Below are positions 9,201-18,344 of a DNA stretch of 64,000 bases, one piece after another. The notes under the pieces are model-generated. The model worked only from the letters and a program-made list of their open reading frames with translations, did no database searches and was not told where the DNA came from. The DNA is from Sinorhizobium glycinis (GTDB lineage: Bacteria > Pseudomonadota > Alphaproteobacteria > Rhizobiales > Rhizobiaceae). The translations under genes and the position numbers were made by a program. The first letter of the stretch is position 1, and each line of letters opens with the position of its first letter. The stretch covers positions 496,001 to 560,000 of the forward strand of contig NZ_LPUX01000064.1 of the NCBI RefSeq assembly GCF_001651865.1, in the 5' to 3' direction.

Positions 9201-10277
9201 ATGCAACAGACCCAAAGCAAGGGCGTGGACGCCGCGAAACTCGACGCCTTCGTGGCGCGCGCCATCGGAGACCTGTCGGCCGGATATGGCGGCGTGATGG
9301 TGAGCCTCGGCCACCGGCTCGGCCTCTACAAGGCGCTGGCGGAAGCCGGCCCGCTCACCTCGCGGGAGCTCGCGAGCCGCGCCGGCTGCGCCGAACGCTA
9401 TGTGCGCGAGTGGCTGGGCTCCCAGGTCGCCGGCGGCTATGTCGGCTACCATGCGATCAGCGACACCTACGAGCTTGCGCCGGAACAGGCCCTGGTGCTT
9501 GCCGACGAGGACAGTCCTTACTTCATCCCGAACGCCTGGGCCGTTCCGGCGTCGATGTGGTCGGACGAGGAGAAGGCCGTGGAAGCCTTCCGCAGCGGCA
9601 GGGGCATTGCCTGGGGAGACCATGACGGGAGGCTCTTCTGTGGGGTCGCCGCCTTCTACCGCAATGCCTACAAGGCCAGTCTGGTTTCCGAATGGCTGCC
9701 GGCGCTCGACGGCGTCGTCGACAAGCTTCGGGCCGGCGCGCGCGTCGTGGATGTCGGCTGCGGTCACGGCCACTCGACCGTGCTGATGGCCGAGGCCTTC
9801 CCCGCCTCCGAGTTCCGCGGTTTCGACAGCCACCTGGGCTCCGTGGCGGAGGCATGGAAGGTCGCCGCATTGGCAGGCGTTGCCGAACGGACCAGCTTTG
9901 CGACCGCCCGGGCCGATAATTATCCGGGTGCGGGCTACGACCTCATCTGCTTCTTCGATTGCCTGCACGACATGGGCGACCCGGTCGCCGCGGCCGCGCA
10001 TGCCGCGAAAGCGATCGCACCGGGGGGCAGCGTGATGCTGGTCGAGCCCTTCGCCCACGACCGGGTCGAGGACAACGTTTCGCCGGTGGCGCGGATCTAT
10101 TATGCCGCCTCGACGACGATCTGCTGCGCCCACGCGATCTCCGACGGGGGCCGTCTGGTGCTCGGCGCCCAGGCCGGCGAAGCTCGCCTGGAGGAGGTGT
10201 TCCGCAAGGCCGGCTTCAGCCGCTTCCGGCGCGCCTTGGAAACGCCGTTCAACCTGATCCTGGAGGCGCGGCTTTAG
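9201..10277 (+). CDS. class I SAM-dependent methyltransferase with N-terminal winged-helix-like domain
   Basis: ATG at 9201 is preceded by GGAGGAG; upstream in-frame codons are non-coding. The protein is 358 aa. The N-terminal 90 residues (GLYKALAEAGPLTSRELASR, then CAERYVREWLGSQVAGGYV) look like the winged-helix dimerisation domain of Rv2258c-type methyltransferases. The SAM-binding glycine motif VVDVGCGHGHS is near residue 180, followed by an acidic FRGFDSHLGSV strand and FFDCLHDMGDP. The substrate is unknown. It lies divergently from a GlxA-type regulator. Confidence 0.75.
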   Translation: MQQTQSKGVDAAKLDAFVARAIGDLSAGYGGVMVSLGHRLGLYKALAEAGPLTSRELASRAGCAERYVREWLGSQVAGGYVGYHAISDTYELAPEQALVLADEDSPYFIPNAWAVPASMWSDEEKAVEAFRSGRGIAWGDHDGRLFCGVAAFYRNAYKASLVSEWLPALDGVVDKLRAGARVVDVGCGHGHSTVLMAEAFPASEFRGFDSHLGSVAEAWKVAALAGVAERTSFATARADNYPGAGYDLICFFDCLHDMGDPVAAAAHAAKAIAPGGSVMLVEPFAHDRVEDNVSPVARIYYAASTTICCAHAISDGGRLVLGAQAGEARLEEVFRKAGFSRFRRALETPFNLILEARL

Positions 10278-10349
10278 GGCCGCGCGCCGGGCATCAAAAC
10301 CGTGACCGGGGGCCTGGCGCCCGGCGCATGCCCGCTGCCTTGGACAAGT

Positions 10350-11228
10350 TCATATCGCAGACAGGGCGGCGATGTTCTTCCGATGCACCGCTTCATAGGG
10401 TTCGAAATACGAAACGGCTCCCGACGCCAGGTCCTGAGCGATGAAATCCTTCAGGGATGCGGTATCGGCTCGGGCCTGCTTCACCGCATCCATCAAATGC
10501 TCGAGGTAATGCCGGTTGGCATTGATCAGGCTTGCTTCATATCCGCCCGTCGCAATCCGGTCCGGATCGCCGTGGTTCGGCAGAATGTGATGGACGGGCC
10601 AGGTCGCCAGGCGCTCCAACTCGCGAATATGCTTCGCCGTGTTTTCCGCTTCCGAAACATAGGTGACCGTATCTTCGAGCGTATCGCCCGCCAGTAGAAT
10701 CCTCTCGTCCGGCAGCCAGAGGACATTGCCGTCGGCGCTGTGGATGTCGAAGTGGTGAAGCTCGACACGGCGCTTTCCGACTTGAAGGTCCAAACGCGTT
10801 TCAAAGAGCCGGTTGGGCATGACCAGCGGGGCGATGGGCGGCACGCGAGCGGCGATCTGCTCACGATTGGCATGGAGCGCATCGGCGGTCAGATTCAGCG
10901 CGATGATTTCGCAATCGGCGAAGACCGCATTGCCGGCGATATGGTCGTTGTGCCAATGGCTGAGGACGACGCGGATGGACTTTGCGCCAAGCTCCTCCAG
11001 ATGGCGCCTGACGGCTTGCGCATGGGCGAGCGAGATATGCGTATCGTAGACGAGCGCCTCGCCTGCATCAAAGATCGCATAGGAGGCGACGCCCAAGCCG
11101 TAGGCACCGTCGTCGAGCCAATTCGGCTCTGCACCATGAAGCCTCCGCCCCTCGACGCGGCCGTCGTAATAGGCAAACACGCCCGGATGGGGTTCAAAGG
11201 TTCTCAGCGTCGAGGTCATGTCTGTCAT
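10350..11228 (-). CDS. metallo-beta-lactamase-fold hydrolase
   Basis: The protein is 292 aa. The zinc motif SHWHNDHIAGN is present, then downstream metal ligands in AGDTLEDTVTYV and HHILPNHGDPD, so the dinuclear site looks complete. It has no obvious signal peptide. A second possible start (MTSTL) lies three codons in. This belongs to the large hydrolase superfamily that includes lactonases, glyoxalase II-like thioesterases and phosphodiesterases; nothing in the sequence fixes the substrate. It stands alone between the methyltransferase (convergent) and the uronate operon, which is on the same strand but separated by a hairpin. Confidence 0.75.
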   Translation of the reverse strand: MTDMTSTLRTFEPHPGVFAYYDGRVEGRRLHGAEPNWLDDGAYGLGVASYAIFDAGEALVYDTHISLAHAQAVRRHLEELGAKSIRVVLSHWHNDHIAGNAVFADCEIIALNLTADALHANREQIAARVPPIAPLVMPNRLFETRLDLQVGKRRVELHHFDIHSADGNVLWLPDERILLAGDTLEDTVTYVSEAENTAKHIRELERLATWPVHHILPNHGDPDRIATGGYEASLINANRHYLEHLMDAVKQARADTASLKDFIAQDLASGAVSYFEPYEAVHRKNIAALSAI

Positions 11229-11301
11229 GCGGGACTCTTAGGCTAATCTGGCTTCACTCATTGCTGCGACGGTGGGACCTACAGGCTTCAGGAATTCTCG
11301 G

Positions 11302-11328
11302 AGCACCGGCGCATTGTCCCGGTGCTCT
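11302..11328. terminator. hairpin after the uronate operon
   Basis: A perfect 9-bp stem (GAGCACCGG / CCGGTGCTC) with a 9-base loop lies downstream of the broken cupin gene and upstream of the metallo-hydrolase start. There is no T-run on either side, so it is a weak candidate for factor-independent termination and may instead be a protein site. Confidence 0.4.
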
Positions 11329-11506
11329 ACCACACCTCTGTCCGGCATGCATATCAAGCTTCGCGGCCCGATGGCTTTCCTCTCAATCAGCGGATCCTCG
11401 ACGGCCGGTCATGCCGCGCGGGCAGGCGAAACCGCCCGTGCGGGAGGGGAAAATGAAATCGACGACATCTTTGCCGTGGGTCGACGCAACCCGAAATCCC
11501 GGTGAT

Positions 11507-11851
11507 CTAACGTCCGCTCACGAACTCGGCTCGAAAGGGGGTGAAGGAATCGATCAGCCGCCCGCGTTCGAGAGCCCTTACGCCATGGATCAGGTCGGGC
11601 GGGACGATGAAGCTGTCCCCCTATTCGAGGATCCCGGATTTTCCGTCGATTACCACCTCGAACCGGCCTTCCGCCACGTAGCTCGCCTGGACATGCGGGT
11701 GTGAATGGAGCTGTCCGACAGCGCCCTTTTCGAAGACGACCTCGACCATCATCATTTCCGGCACGTAGCTCATGACGCGTCGGGTTATGCCCGGTTCGGG
11801 GCTGGTCCAATCCGCCCCGACGGCCGATACGAAGAGACCGCTCGAACTCAT
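11507..11851 (-). pseudogene. kdgF: KdgF-like cupin interrupted by an in-frame TAG
   Basis: The start ATG at 11851 has AAGAGG upstream; a GTG three codons earlier is also possible. The frame reads as a single-domain cupin closely resembling KdgF (MMMVEVVFEKGAVGQLHSHP, with the HxHxH metal site). It then meets TAG at 11621-11623 (codon 77). The same frame continues without any shift through GDSFIVPPDLIHGV, which holds the last metal-binding His, and ends DSFTPFRAEFV at 11507, giving 114 codons in all. A single base change (for example from GAG or CAG) explains the stop. The truncated product would lack the second cupin motif. KdgF linearises unsaturated uronates from pectin or alginate, which fits the upstream uronate genes, 70 bp away on the same strand. 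Confidence 0.85.
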
Positions 11852-11921
11852 CCTTGTCACCTCTTTTCAGGTCTTCGGCTTCTGTTGGACGGAGCTACAC
11901 CCTGGCCTGGTGAACGCCGTC

Positions 11922-12833
11922 CTACGCCTCCGTTTTCGGTTCCCACGTCTTGAGGAGCCCGGCAAGGATGACGCGGTCTTCGGCATCGAGCTGCGGCAGC
12001 CCCGGCAGGCGCACGGCACCAACGGCGAGGCCGGTCATGCCCACGGCTTCCTTGACGACCGTCACATTGGCGCCGTTGCGGTATTTCGTGCGCATGCGCT
12101 CGAAGGGCTCGATGAGGGCGAGAACATCCCGTGCCGCCGCGAAGTCACCACTCTCCAGAGCCGCATGGACGCGGAGCGAGAGCTGAGGGGCGACATTGAC
12201 AAGGCCGGAGGTGAAACCCCGTGCGCCAGCAGCGGTGAAAGCCGGAGCCCAGCTTTCCGCCAGACCGCAGACGAAGAGCGCTCCCTTCGGGTCGCTGGCG
12301 GCAATCGCGCGTGTCAGAAGCATGATATCGGTGGTGGCGAATTTGATACCCGCGATATTGGGGTGCCCGGCAAGCGTCACCATGTCGTCGAGGCCGAAGC
12401 CCTCGGCACGCACATAGGCAATCAGCGGCAGCGGCGATTCATCGGCGACTGCCCGGAAATAGCCGATCTGCGACTGGGGGGCCGCAAAAGGATCGACCGG
12501 CTGGTGCGACATGACCGCCGAAGCCCCCATGGTTTTCGCGGCCCTGGCCATGGCAACGGCTTCCCGCTGCGAACGGCCGACGGCGGCCGTGACCGGCGCC
12601 CTGCCGTCGACGCCGGCAACCGCCGCTTCATGCACGATCCGGATTTCGTCGGGGGTCAGCGCATAGAATTCGCCGGTGTTGCCGGCCGCTACGATGTTAT
12701 GGATCCCGGCCTCGGCCACGCGCGCGTAGACCTTCGCGGTGATGCGGGGATCGACCTCGCCATCCGCGTCATAGGCCGTCACGGGGACGCCGGATACGCC
12801 GCGCAAGACCTTGCGCAAATCCTGAATGTTCAT
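11922..12833 (-). CDS. DapA-family aldolase/dehydratase (2-keto sugar-acid lyase)
   Basis: ATG at 12833 (MNIQDLRKVL) has GAGGGAAGG in front, and the protein is 303 aa. The long open frame upstream is non-coding overlap with the lactonase gene. AAGNTGEFYAL replaces the usual GTTGE-type loop, LPLIAYVRAEG carries the conserved Tyr, and IAGIKFATTD carries the Schiff-base Lys. Members of this superfamily split or dehydrate 2-keto-3-deoxy sugar acids. With uronate dehydrogenase and lactonase encoded just upstream, the likely substrate is a keto-deoxy aldarate/aldonate (for example 5-dehydro-4-deoxyglucarate), not a lysine precursor. The gap to the lactonase gene is 47 bp. Confidence 0.8.
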   Translation of the reverse strand: MNIQDLRKVLRGVSGVPVTAYDADGEVDPRITAKVYARVAEAGIHNIVAAGNTGEFYALTPDEIRIVHEAAVAGVDGRAPVTAAVGRSQREAVAMARAAKTMGASAVMSHQPVDPFAAPQSQIGYFRAVADESPLPLIAYVRAEGFGLDDMVTLAGHPNIAGIKFATTDIMLLTRAIAASDPKGALFVCGLAESWAPAFTAAGARGFTSGLVNVAPQLSLRVHAALESGDFAAARDVLALIEPFERMRTKYRNGANVTVVKEAVGMTGLAVGAVRLPGLPQLDAEDRVILAGLLKTWEPKTEA

Positions 12834-12880
12834 GTCCTTCCCTCTCTGGTTTTCCTTGTCGCCGGGCGGATCGACCCGGC

Positions 12881-13759
12881 TCACAATGCGAAGCGATGGA
12901 CGGGCGTGCCTGCGACCGGCGCTTCGAAGGCGAGCAATGTTCCGGCCTGGAGCCGGCCGGAGCGGTCGCTCTCGAGGCTCGTGACATACAATGTCTTGAG
13001 ATCCGGGCCGCCGAAGCAGGGCATGGTCGGCGCGCTCACCGGGAGCTTGTAGATCTCGATGATCTCCCCCTCGGGCGAAAGGCGGTTGAGGCAACCGGCG
13101 GAGACGCCGGCGCTCCAGTAAAAGCATTCGGCATCTGTCGCGCCACCGTCGGGCCTGCCCTCCTCGGAGGTGAAGTCGCGCAGTTTGAGCGCTTCGCCGA
13201 TCGCGCCGGTGGCCGGATCGAAGTCGAAAGCCTGCAGGAACTGCCAAGTGCTGTCGGAATGGTACATGCGACGGCCGTCCGGGCTCCAGGCCAGGCCATT
13301 GGAGGTTTTCAGGCCGTCGGCGACGCAGGAAAATGTGCCGTCGGGCGAAACCCGGTAGAGCCGGGCATTGCCGGTTTGCGGCACCGCCTCGTCGCGCGTG
13401 CCCACCCAGAAATGTCCGTCCGGCCCGACCTTGCCGTCGTTCAGCCGGCTGTCGGGGCGGCCGCTGTCCGGGTCGCAAAGGAGCTTCAGCGAACCGGTTT
13501 TCGGATCGAGGATGTGGACGCCGCTCTGGAGCGCGACCGCCACGTCGCCGCTTTCGCAAAGGGCAAGGCAACCGATGGCGGCCGGCATGTCGTAACGATC
13601 GATGCGGCCACCGGACCGGAGGCACATCGCGGCCGGCGCAAGAATGTCGACGAACCAGAGATCGCCCGTCCCGTCATCCCATGTGGGCGACTCGCCGACC
13701 TTCATCGGGGTATCGATCAGACGGCGCGTCTCGGGGGTGATGATCGCCGGACCGCTCAT
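12881..13759 (-). CDS. SMP-30/gluconolactonase family sugar lactonase
   Basis: The protein is 292 aa, the usual length of the six-bladed propeller lactonases. The N-terminal GESPTWDDGTGDLWFVDI carries the first metal Glu, and SRLNDGKVGPDGHFWVGT and SNGLAWSPDGRRMYHSDS carry the Asn/Asp ligands. Such enzymes hydrolyse aldonolactones and aldarolactones. The start codon overlaps the stop of the uronate dehydrogenase gene (ATGA), so the lactone product of Udh is very probably its substrate. Confidence 0.85.
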   Translation of the reverse strand: MSGPAIITPETRRLIDTPMKVGESPTWDDGTGDLWFVDILAPAAMCLRSGGRIDRYDMPAAIGCLALCESGDVAVALQSGVHILDPKTGSLKLLCDPDSGRPDSRLNDGKVGPDGHFWVGTRDEAVPQTGNARLYRVSPDGTFSCVADGLKTSNGLAWSPDGRRMYHSDSTWQFLQAFDFDPATGAIGEALKLRDFTSEEGRPDGGATDAECFYWSAGVSAGCLNRLSPEGEIIEIYKLPVSAPTMPCFGGPDLKTLYVTSLESDRSGRLQAGTLLAFEAPVAGTPVHRFAL

Positions 13760-14586
13760 CGTGGCGCCTCCGCTCGGACGGCCAGGCCGTCGCGATCGCG
13801 CAGACGAATTTTCCCGTCATGGTCGCCCTCGCAAAAGCCGCCGCCCTGAAAATAGGCGGCAATCGCTCCCTCGGTCGGGTTTTCAAGGCGCAGGTGGTCG
13901 CGCGGGTTGTCCTGCGGCCGATATCCAAGCCGCCAGGCTAGATCGTCCTTCCACCAGTTCGCATCGGTCCGGGAAACCCCGTAGACGACCGCCGCGGCGA
14001 TGTCGGGATGGGTGAGTCCGATGCGTACGAGCTGCGCCAGATCGCGGGCACTGATCCAGATCGCCGCCGAGCGCTCGCTGTTCGGATAGGTGCCGGCATT
14101 GCCGATGCGGATCGACAGCGTGCGAATGCCCGCCGTGTCGTAATACAGGCCGGCGAGCAGTTCGCCGAAACATTTCGAGAGGCCGTAGCGGCTGTCCGGA
14201 CGGGCGGGATCGAGCGGCGTGATGGTCTCGCTGCGTGGATAGAATCCGCTTGCATGGTTGCTGGAGGCGAAGACGATGCGTTGAACGCCATTGGCGCGCG
14301 CCGCCTCGTAGACGTTGAAGGTGCCAAGCGCGTTGGCGCGCAGGATCGCCTCGATATCGCTCTCCTGGGCAATGCCGCCGAGATGGATGACGCCATCCAT
14401 GCCGGCGAGCGCTCCTTTCATCGCCTCCGCATCGGCGAGATCGGCCTCGACGAAGCTCTCGTTCGGCCGGAGCTCCTCGGCTCGCCTAACGTCGATCAGC
14501 CGCAGATGCTCGACTTCCGTGCAAAGGAATCCCCGGAGCAGCGTGGCTACGTGGCCGGCGCCGCCCGTCATCGCTATCCGTCTCAA
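13756..14586 (-). CDS. udh: uronate dehydrogenase (NAD-dependent SDR)
   Basis: The protein is 276 aa, close to the 265-275 aa usual for Udh. It has the NAD motif TGGAGHVATLL at the N-terminus, VIHLGGIAQE, IVFASSNHASGFYP and the YGLSK catalytic pair, then NWWKDDLAWRLGYRPQDN and FQGGGF. This set closely follows Agrobacterium Udh (HLGGI, FASSNH, YGVSKCFGE, GWKPKDNAE, FQGG). It oxidises D-galacturonate/D-glucuronate to the aldarolactone in the cytoplasm. It is fourth in the leftward operon after the RraA-like and GntR genes. Confidence 0.85.
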   Translation of the reverse strand: MRRIAMTGGAGHVATLLRGFLCTEVEHLRLIDVRRAEELRPNESFVEADLADAEAMKGALAGMDGVIHLGGIAQESDIEAILRANALGTFNVYEAARANGVQRIVFASSNHASGFYPRSETITPLDPARPDSRYGLSKCFGELLAGLYYDTAGIRTLSIRIGNAGTYPNSERSAAIWISARDLAQLVRIGLTHPDIAAAVVYGVSRTDANWWKDDLAWRLGYRPQDNPRDHLRLENPTEGAIAAYFQGGGFCEGDHDGKIRLRDRDGLAVRAEAPR

Positions 14587-14637
14587 GGTAAATGCTCCTC
14601 CCGGTTTACACCGCCCGCGTCCAACCCGTCCGCGCGG

Positions 14638-15402
14638 TCAGGTCCCTCCGTCCCTGGGTCCTTGCTCGCCGGGTCGCGGCGTCTCGGTCCCCACGCCCTG
14701 GAACATGCGCGCCCGCGCATTCAGGATATGCCGTTTCATGGCGTCATGCGCCTCGGTCTCGGCCCGAGCGAAAATCGCCTCGACGATCGCCGCGTGCTCG
14801 TCCTGGACCTCGCGCACATGCGCCGGGGTGCGCTTGAGGCTCAGGCTGCGGGTGACCGACATGCCGATCGCGAAATGCGGTCGGAACCATTCCCGGACAA
14901 TGACGTGAAACTGGTTGCCGGTCGCGATCGCGATCGCTTCGTGCAGCGCCTGATCCTCGTCGGCGCCCAGTTCCCCGAGCACCAGGCATCGTTCCAGCGC
15001 CTCGAGGGCGGCGCTGATGCGCGCCTTGTCGGCGGGCTGCCAGTTGCGGGCGGCAAGCTCGGCCGCCTCCGCTTCGAGCCCGGCCCGGAATTCGAAGAAG
15101 CGCTGCACGTCCGCAAGCGATCCGACCGGAACCTGCTTCAGCACCGAGGAATCCGGACGCTGCCGCACATAGGAGCCCGACCCCTTCCGCGACACGATGA
15201 GATTGTCGGCGCGCAGCCGTTCCAGCGCCTCGCGCACGACCGGCCGGGATGCCCCGAGCATGAGAGCCAGGTTCTGTTCCGACGGCAGCCGCTCATTCAC
15301 CGGGAAGCGTCCATCGGCGATCATGCCGACGATCTTCTCGTAGATGATGTCGCTGAAACGCGGTTCGCTTCTATCGGCCGCCAGGGCGTGCCCGGGATTC
15401 AT
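14638..15402 (-). CDS. GntR-family (FadR subfamily) transcriptional regulator
   Basis: The protein is 254 aa. The N-terminal winged helix (YEKIVGMIADGRFPVNERLP, SEQNLALMLGASRPVVREAL) is followed by an all-helical FCD effector domain (RFFEFRAGLEAEAAELAARN) with metal-binding His candidates toward the C-terminus. FadR-type GntR proteins commonly repress sugar-acid catabolic operons and are released by a pathway acid. The start overlaps the RraA-like stop (TGATG). It most likely controls both this operon and the divergent importer operon from the shared region 16116-16300. Confidence 0.85.
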   Translation of the reverse strand: MNPGHALAADRSEPRFSDIIYEKIVGMIADGRFPVNERLPSEQNLALMLGASRPVVREALERLRADNLIVSRKGSGSYVRQRPDSSVLKQVPVGSLADVQRFFEFRAGLEAEAAELAARNWQPADKARISAALEALERCLVLGELGADEDQALHEAIAIATGNQFHVIVREWFRPHFAIGMSVTRSLSLKRTPAHVREVQDEHAAIVEAIFARAETEAHDAMKRHILNARARMFQGVGTETPRPGEQGPRDGGT

Positions 15403-16115
15403 CAGCGCCTCTTTTCCTGCCTCCAGCGGAGGAATTCCGCCTGCGCTTCAGGCCCCGGAGGATAGAGCCCGAATATGCCGCGGCCCTCCTTCACCCGCTC
15501 CTCGACGAAATCCTCGAAAACGGTCTGCTCGAATGCCTCGTTCGCGACCTCGTCGGCAATCGCCGATGGGATCACGACCACACCCTCGTCGTCGCCGACG
15601 ATGACATCGCCCGGATAGACCGGCACGTCGCCGCAACCGATCGGCTGATTGATATCGAGCGCATGGTGGCGGATCAGGTTGGTGGGAGCGGACGGCGCCG
15701 AGTGATAGGCCGGGAAGGGGAGCTTGGCAATGTCCGGCGTGTCGCGGAAACCGCCGTCGGTCACCACCCCTGCGACGCCCCGCATCCACAGGCGGGTCAC
15801 CAGAATTCCGCCGGCCGAAGCGGCACTTGCATCCTTGCGGCTGTCCATCACCAGCACGTGCCCTTCCGGGCACTCTTCAACGGCTCGCCGCTGCGGATGG
15901 CCACGGTCGTTGAAGGCGCCGACATGATCGAGATCCTCGCGCGCCGGGATGTAGCGCAGCGTAAAGGCCGGCCCGACCAGACGCGGCGCAGCGGGATTGA
16001 TCTTGTGGATGCCGCGAATGAAGACATTCCGCAGGCCTCGTTTCATGAGCACCGTCGTCAGGGTCGCGGTCGATACCGTCTTGAGCTTCTCGCGGGTCGC
16101 CTCGGAAAACTGCAT
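15402..16115 (-). CDS. RraA-like family protein (HMG-aldolase/RraA fold)
   Basis: The start MQFSEATREK at 16115 is chosen because GGGAGGGAC lies just upstream; the open frame extends 21 codons further without a good ribosome site. The protein is 237 aa. LVGPAFTLRYIPAREDL, GILVTRLWMRGVAGVVTDGG and FRDTPDI are the family's core, with GGFRD contributing the catalytic Asp/Arg. Relatives are 4-hydroxy-4-methyl-2-oxoglutarate aldolases or oxaloacetate decarboxylases. Here, as first gene of a uronate operon, it probably acts on a keto-acid of that route. Its regulatory role on RNase E in E. coli should not be assumed. Confidence 0.75.
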   Translation of the reverse strand: MQFSEATREKLKTVSTATLTTVLMKRGLRNVFIRGIHKINPAAPRLVGPAFTLRYIPAREDLDHVGAFNDRGHPQRRAVEECPEGHVLVMDSRKDASAASAGGILVTRLWMRGVAGVVTDGGFRDTPDIAKLPFPAYHSAPSAPTNLIRHHALDINQPIGCGDVPVYPGDVIVGDDEGVVVIPSAIADEVANEAFEQTVFEDFVEERVKEGRGIFGLYPPGPEAQAEFLRWRQEKRR

Positions 16116-16300
16116 CTGTCCCTCCCGGCTGTCATTCCAATCGAGGTCAGGCTTACCCAAGATGTAAAAATCTGTCAATTCTTGTAATTATCTGAAAACG
16201 CGTTATCGTCACGCTGCTGGCCAGTGGAGGGGCCGGCTCCGGAATCCCGGCCTTAAGCGGCCGGCCTCCGGTGCGACTGATCCTAGGGAGGAGACATCAG
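16116..16300. promoter_or_regulatory. divergent promoter region of the uronate locus
   Basis: This 185-bp region separates the leftward RraA/GntR/udh operon from the rightward importer operon. The stretch 16140-16205 is clearly AT-richer than its surroundings and contains short imperfect inverted repeats around AATTCTTGTAATT. It probably holds both promoters and the GntR operator. I could not define a convincing palindrome or -35/-10 boxes. Confidence 0.5.
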
Positions 16301-18250
16301 ATGCATGATGGACAGAAACCATCGCGCGGCGTGACGCGCCGAACCGTATTGGCAGGTCTGGGGGCGGCCGTGGCACTTTCCGCAGTCGCGCGCCGGGCAG
16401 CGGCCGCAACCGGGAAGGAGGCGCCGCAACTCGCAGCGCTTGTCAAGGACGGCAAGCTGCCGCCGCTTGCAGAGCGAATTCCTCCGAAGCCGATGGTGGT
16501 CAAGCCCTTCGAGAAGACCGGTGCCTATGGTGGCACCTTGCGCCGCGGCCTGCGCGGCTCGTCCGATCACAACGGCATTCTGCGCATGGTCGGCAACCAG
16601 GGCCTCGTGCGCTGGAACATGGACTTCACCGAAGTCCTTCCCAATCTCGCAGAGAGCTGGGAGGTCAGCGCCGACGGCACGCAGTTCACCTTCCACCTCA
16701 TTCCCGGCGTGCGTTGGTCCGATGGGCACCCGTTTACGGCCGAAGACGTGGTCTTCGCGATCGAGGATTGCGTCAAGAACAGCGAGCTCTACAGCGCGAC
16801 GCCCGCCCAGTTGACGGTGGCCGGCAAGCCGGTGGTGGTCGAGAAGATCGATGACCATACGGTGAAATTCACCTTCGCCGCGGCAAACGCGCTTTATCTG
16901 GAGAACCTCGCGACGCCGCTTGGCCAGCATCCGACGCTGTTCCCGAAACACTACTGCAGCAAGTTCCTGCCGAAGTACAATCCGAATCTCGAGGCGGACG
17001 TCAAGGCGGCGGGCGTGACCAGCTGGACGGAACTCTTCCGCGCCAAGTGCGGCGACATCGAAATTCCTTCGAGGTGGGGGAATGTGGACAAGCCGACGCT
17101 CGATCCCTGGGTCGTCAAGGAGCCCTATTCCGGCGGGGCGACCCGCGTCGTCATGACCCGCAATCCCTATTTCTGGCAGGTCGACACCGAGGGCAACCAG
17201 CTTCCCTATGTGGATGAAATCAACTTCGGCATCTCGCAGGACGTCGAGTCGCTGATGCTGAACGTCATCTCCGGCAAGATCGACATCCAGGAGCGCCATA
17301 TCAGCGTCCTGGCGAACAAGCCGACGCTGTCGCAGAACATGGAGAAGGGCGACTACCGCCTGCTGACGCTGGTGCCCTCGGCGGCCCAGCAATGCCAGAT
17401 CTATCTGAACATGACCCACAAGGATCCGGCGATGCGGAAGATGTTCGCCGACAAGTCCTTCCGTCAGGCGCTGTCGCTGGGGCTCAACCGGCAGGAGATC
17501 ATCGACATCGTCTATTTCGGCCAGAGCGAGCTCTTTCAGACGGGGCCCCGGCCGGGCCACCCCTGGTATCACGAAAAGCTCGCCCGGCAGTTCACCGAGT
17601 TCGATCCGGACAAGGCGAACGCCATGCTGGACAAGGCGGGCTACGACAAGAAGGATGCCGACGGCATCCGCAAGCGCCCGGACGGCCAGCGCGTCTTCTT
17701 CGCGATCGACGTCATTCCGACGCTCTATCCCGACCTCGTCGACACGTTGGAACTGGTGAAGGCGCAATGGGCGCAGATCGGCATCGACGTCAAGGTCAAC
17801 ACGATCGAGCGCGCGCTCTACTACACGCGCGGCGACGACAACGCCCATGACGCGGCGGTCTGGCCGGGCTCCGGCGGGCTCGATCCGATGCTCGACCCGC
17901 GCGACTTCTTCGCCTTCCACCCGCAGGGTTCCCGCTACGCGATCCCGTGGACGCTCTGGTACACCTCGAACGGCGAGAAGGGCGAGGAACCGCCGGAAAG
18001 CCAGAAACAGCGCTTCAAGCTCTTCGACGAGGCCCGTTCGACCGCCGACCTCGCCAAGCGCGGCGAGATCATGAAGCAGCTGTTCGACATCACCGCCGAA
18101 GAGTTCGAGACCATCGGCGTGTGCCTGGCGGTCGGCGGCTTCGGCATCATCCGCAACAACCTGCGCAACGTGCCGGAGAAGCAGCCGGACAGCTGGAGCT
18201 GGCCGAACCCGGGACCCGCCCTGCCGCAGCAGTTCACCTTCACCAGCTGA
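16301..18250 (+). CDS. ABC transporter substrate-binding protein, family 5 (peptide/oligosaccharide type), Tat-exported
   Basis: ATG at 16301 follows AGGGAGGAG. The protein is 649 aa. A twin-arginine leader is visible at residues 10-36 (GVTRRTVLAGLGAAVALSAV, then an Ala-rich cleavage region). The mature part has the family-5 hallmarks: NLAESWEVSADGTQFTFHLI, GVRWSDGHPFTAEDVVFAIE and VNTIERALYY. Large family-5 proteins of this length in rhizobia often bind oligosaccharides or opine-like compounds rather than peptides. With the uronate enzymes around it, an oligo-uronide or acidic sugar is the likely ligand. A 713-aa antisense frame across this gene is a GC-skew shadow. Confidence 0.85.
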   Translation: MHDGQKPSRGVTRRTVLAGLGAAVALSAVARRAAAATGKEAPQLAALVKDGKLPPLAERIPPKPMVVKPFEKTGAYGGTLRRGLRGSSDHNGILRMVGNQGLVRWNMDFTEVLPNLAESWEVSADGTQFTFHLIPGVRWSDGHPFTAEDVVFAIEDCVKNSELYSATPAQLTVAGKPVVVEKIDDHTVKFTFAAANALYLENLATPLGQHPTLFPKHYCSKFLPKYNPNLEADVKAAGVTSWTELFRAKCGDIEIPSRWGNVDKPTLDPWVVKEPYSGGATRVVMTRNPYFWQVDTEGNQLPYVDEINFGISQDVESLMLNVISGKIDIQERHISVLANKPTLSQNMEKGDYRLLTLVPSAAQQCQIYLNMTHKDPAMRKMFADKSFRQALSLGLNRQEIIDIVYFGQSELFQTGPRPGHPWYHEKLARQFTEFDPDKANAMLDKAGYDKKDADGIRKRPDGQRVFFAIDVIPTLYPDLVDTLELVKAQWAQIGIDVKVNTIERALYYTRGDDNAHDAAVWPGSGGLDPMLDPRDFFAFHPQGSRYAIPWTLWYTSNGEKGEEPPESQKQRFKLFDEARSTADLAKRGEIMKQLFDITAEEFETIGVCLAVGGFGIIRNNLRNVPEKQPDSWSWPNPGPALPQQFTFTS

Positions 18251-18344
18251 TCGTTTCGCGACGCCGCCGCTCGCGCGGCGGCGTCTCATCTCAAACCAGG
18301 GATGGGGGAGCCGGCCCCCGCCTGGACAGCCGCGAGACATTTCC

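Noticed and set aside
12834-13625. 264-codon N-terminal extension of the DapA-family gene
   Set aside because: It overlaps the SMP-30 gene in another frame; a strong ribosome site and the family start lie at 12833.
16135-16205. GntR operator palindrome in the divergent uronate promoter
   Set aside because: The AT-rich stretch has only imperfect repeats; no symmetric FadR-type site could be defined by eye, so only the region is annotated.
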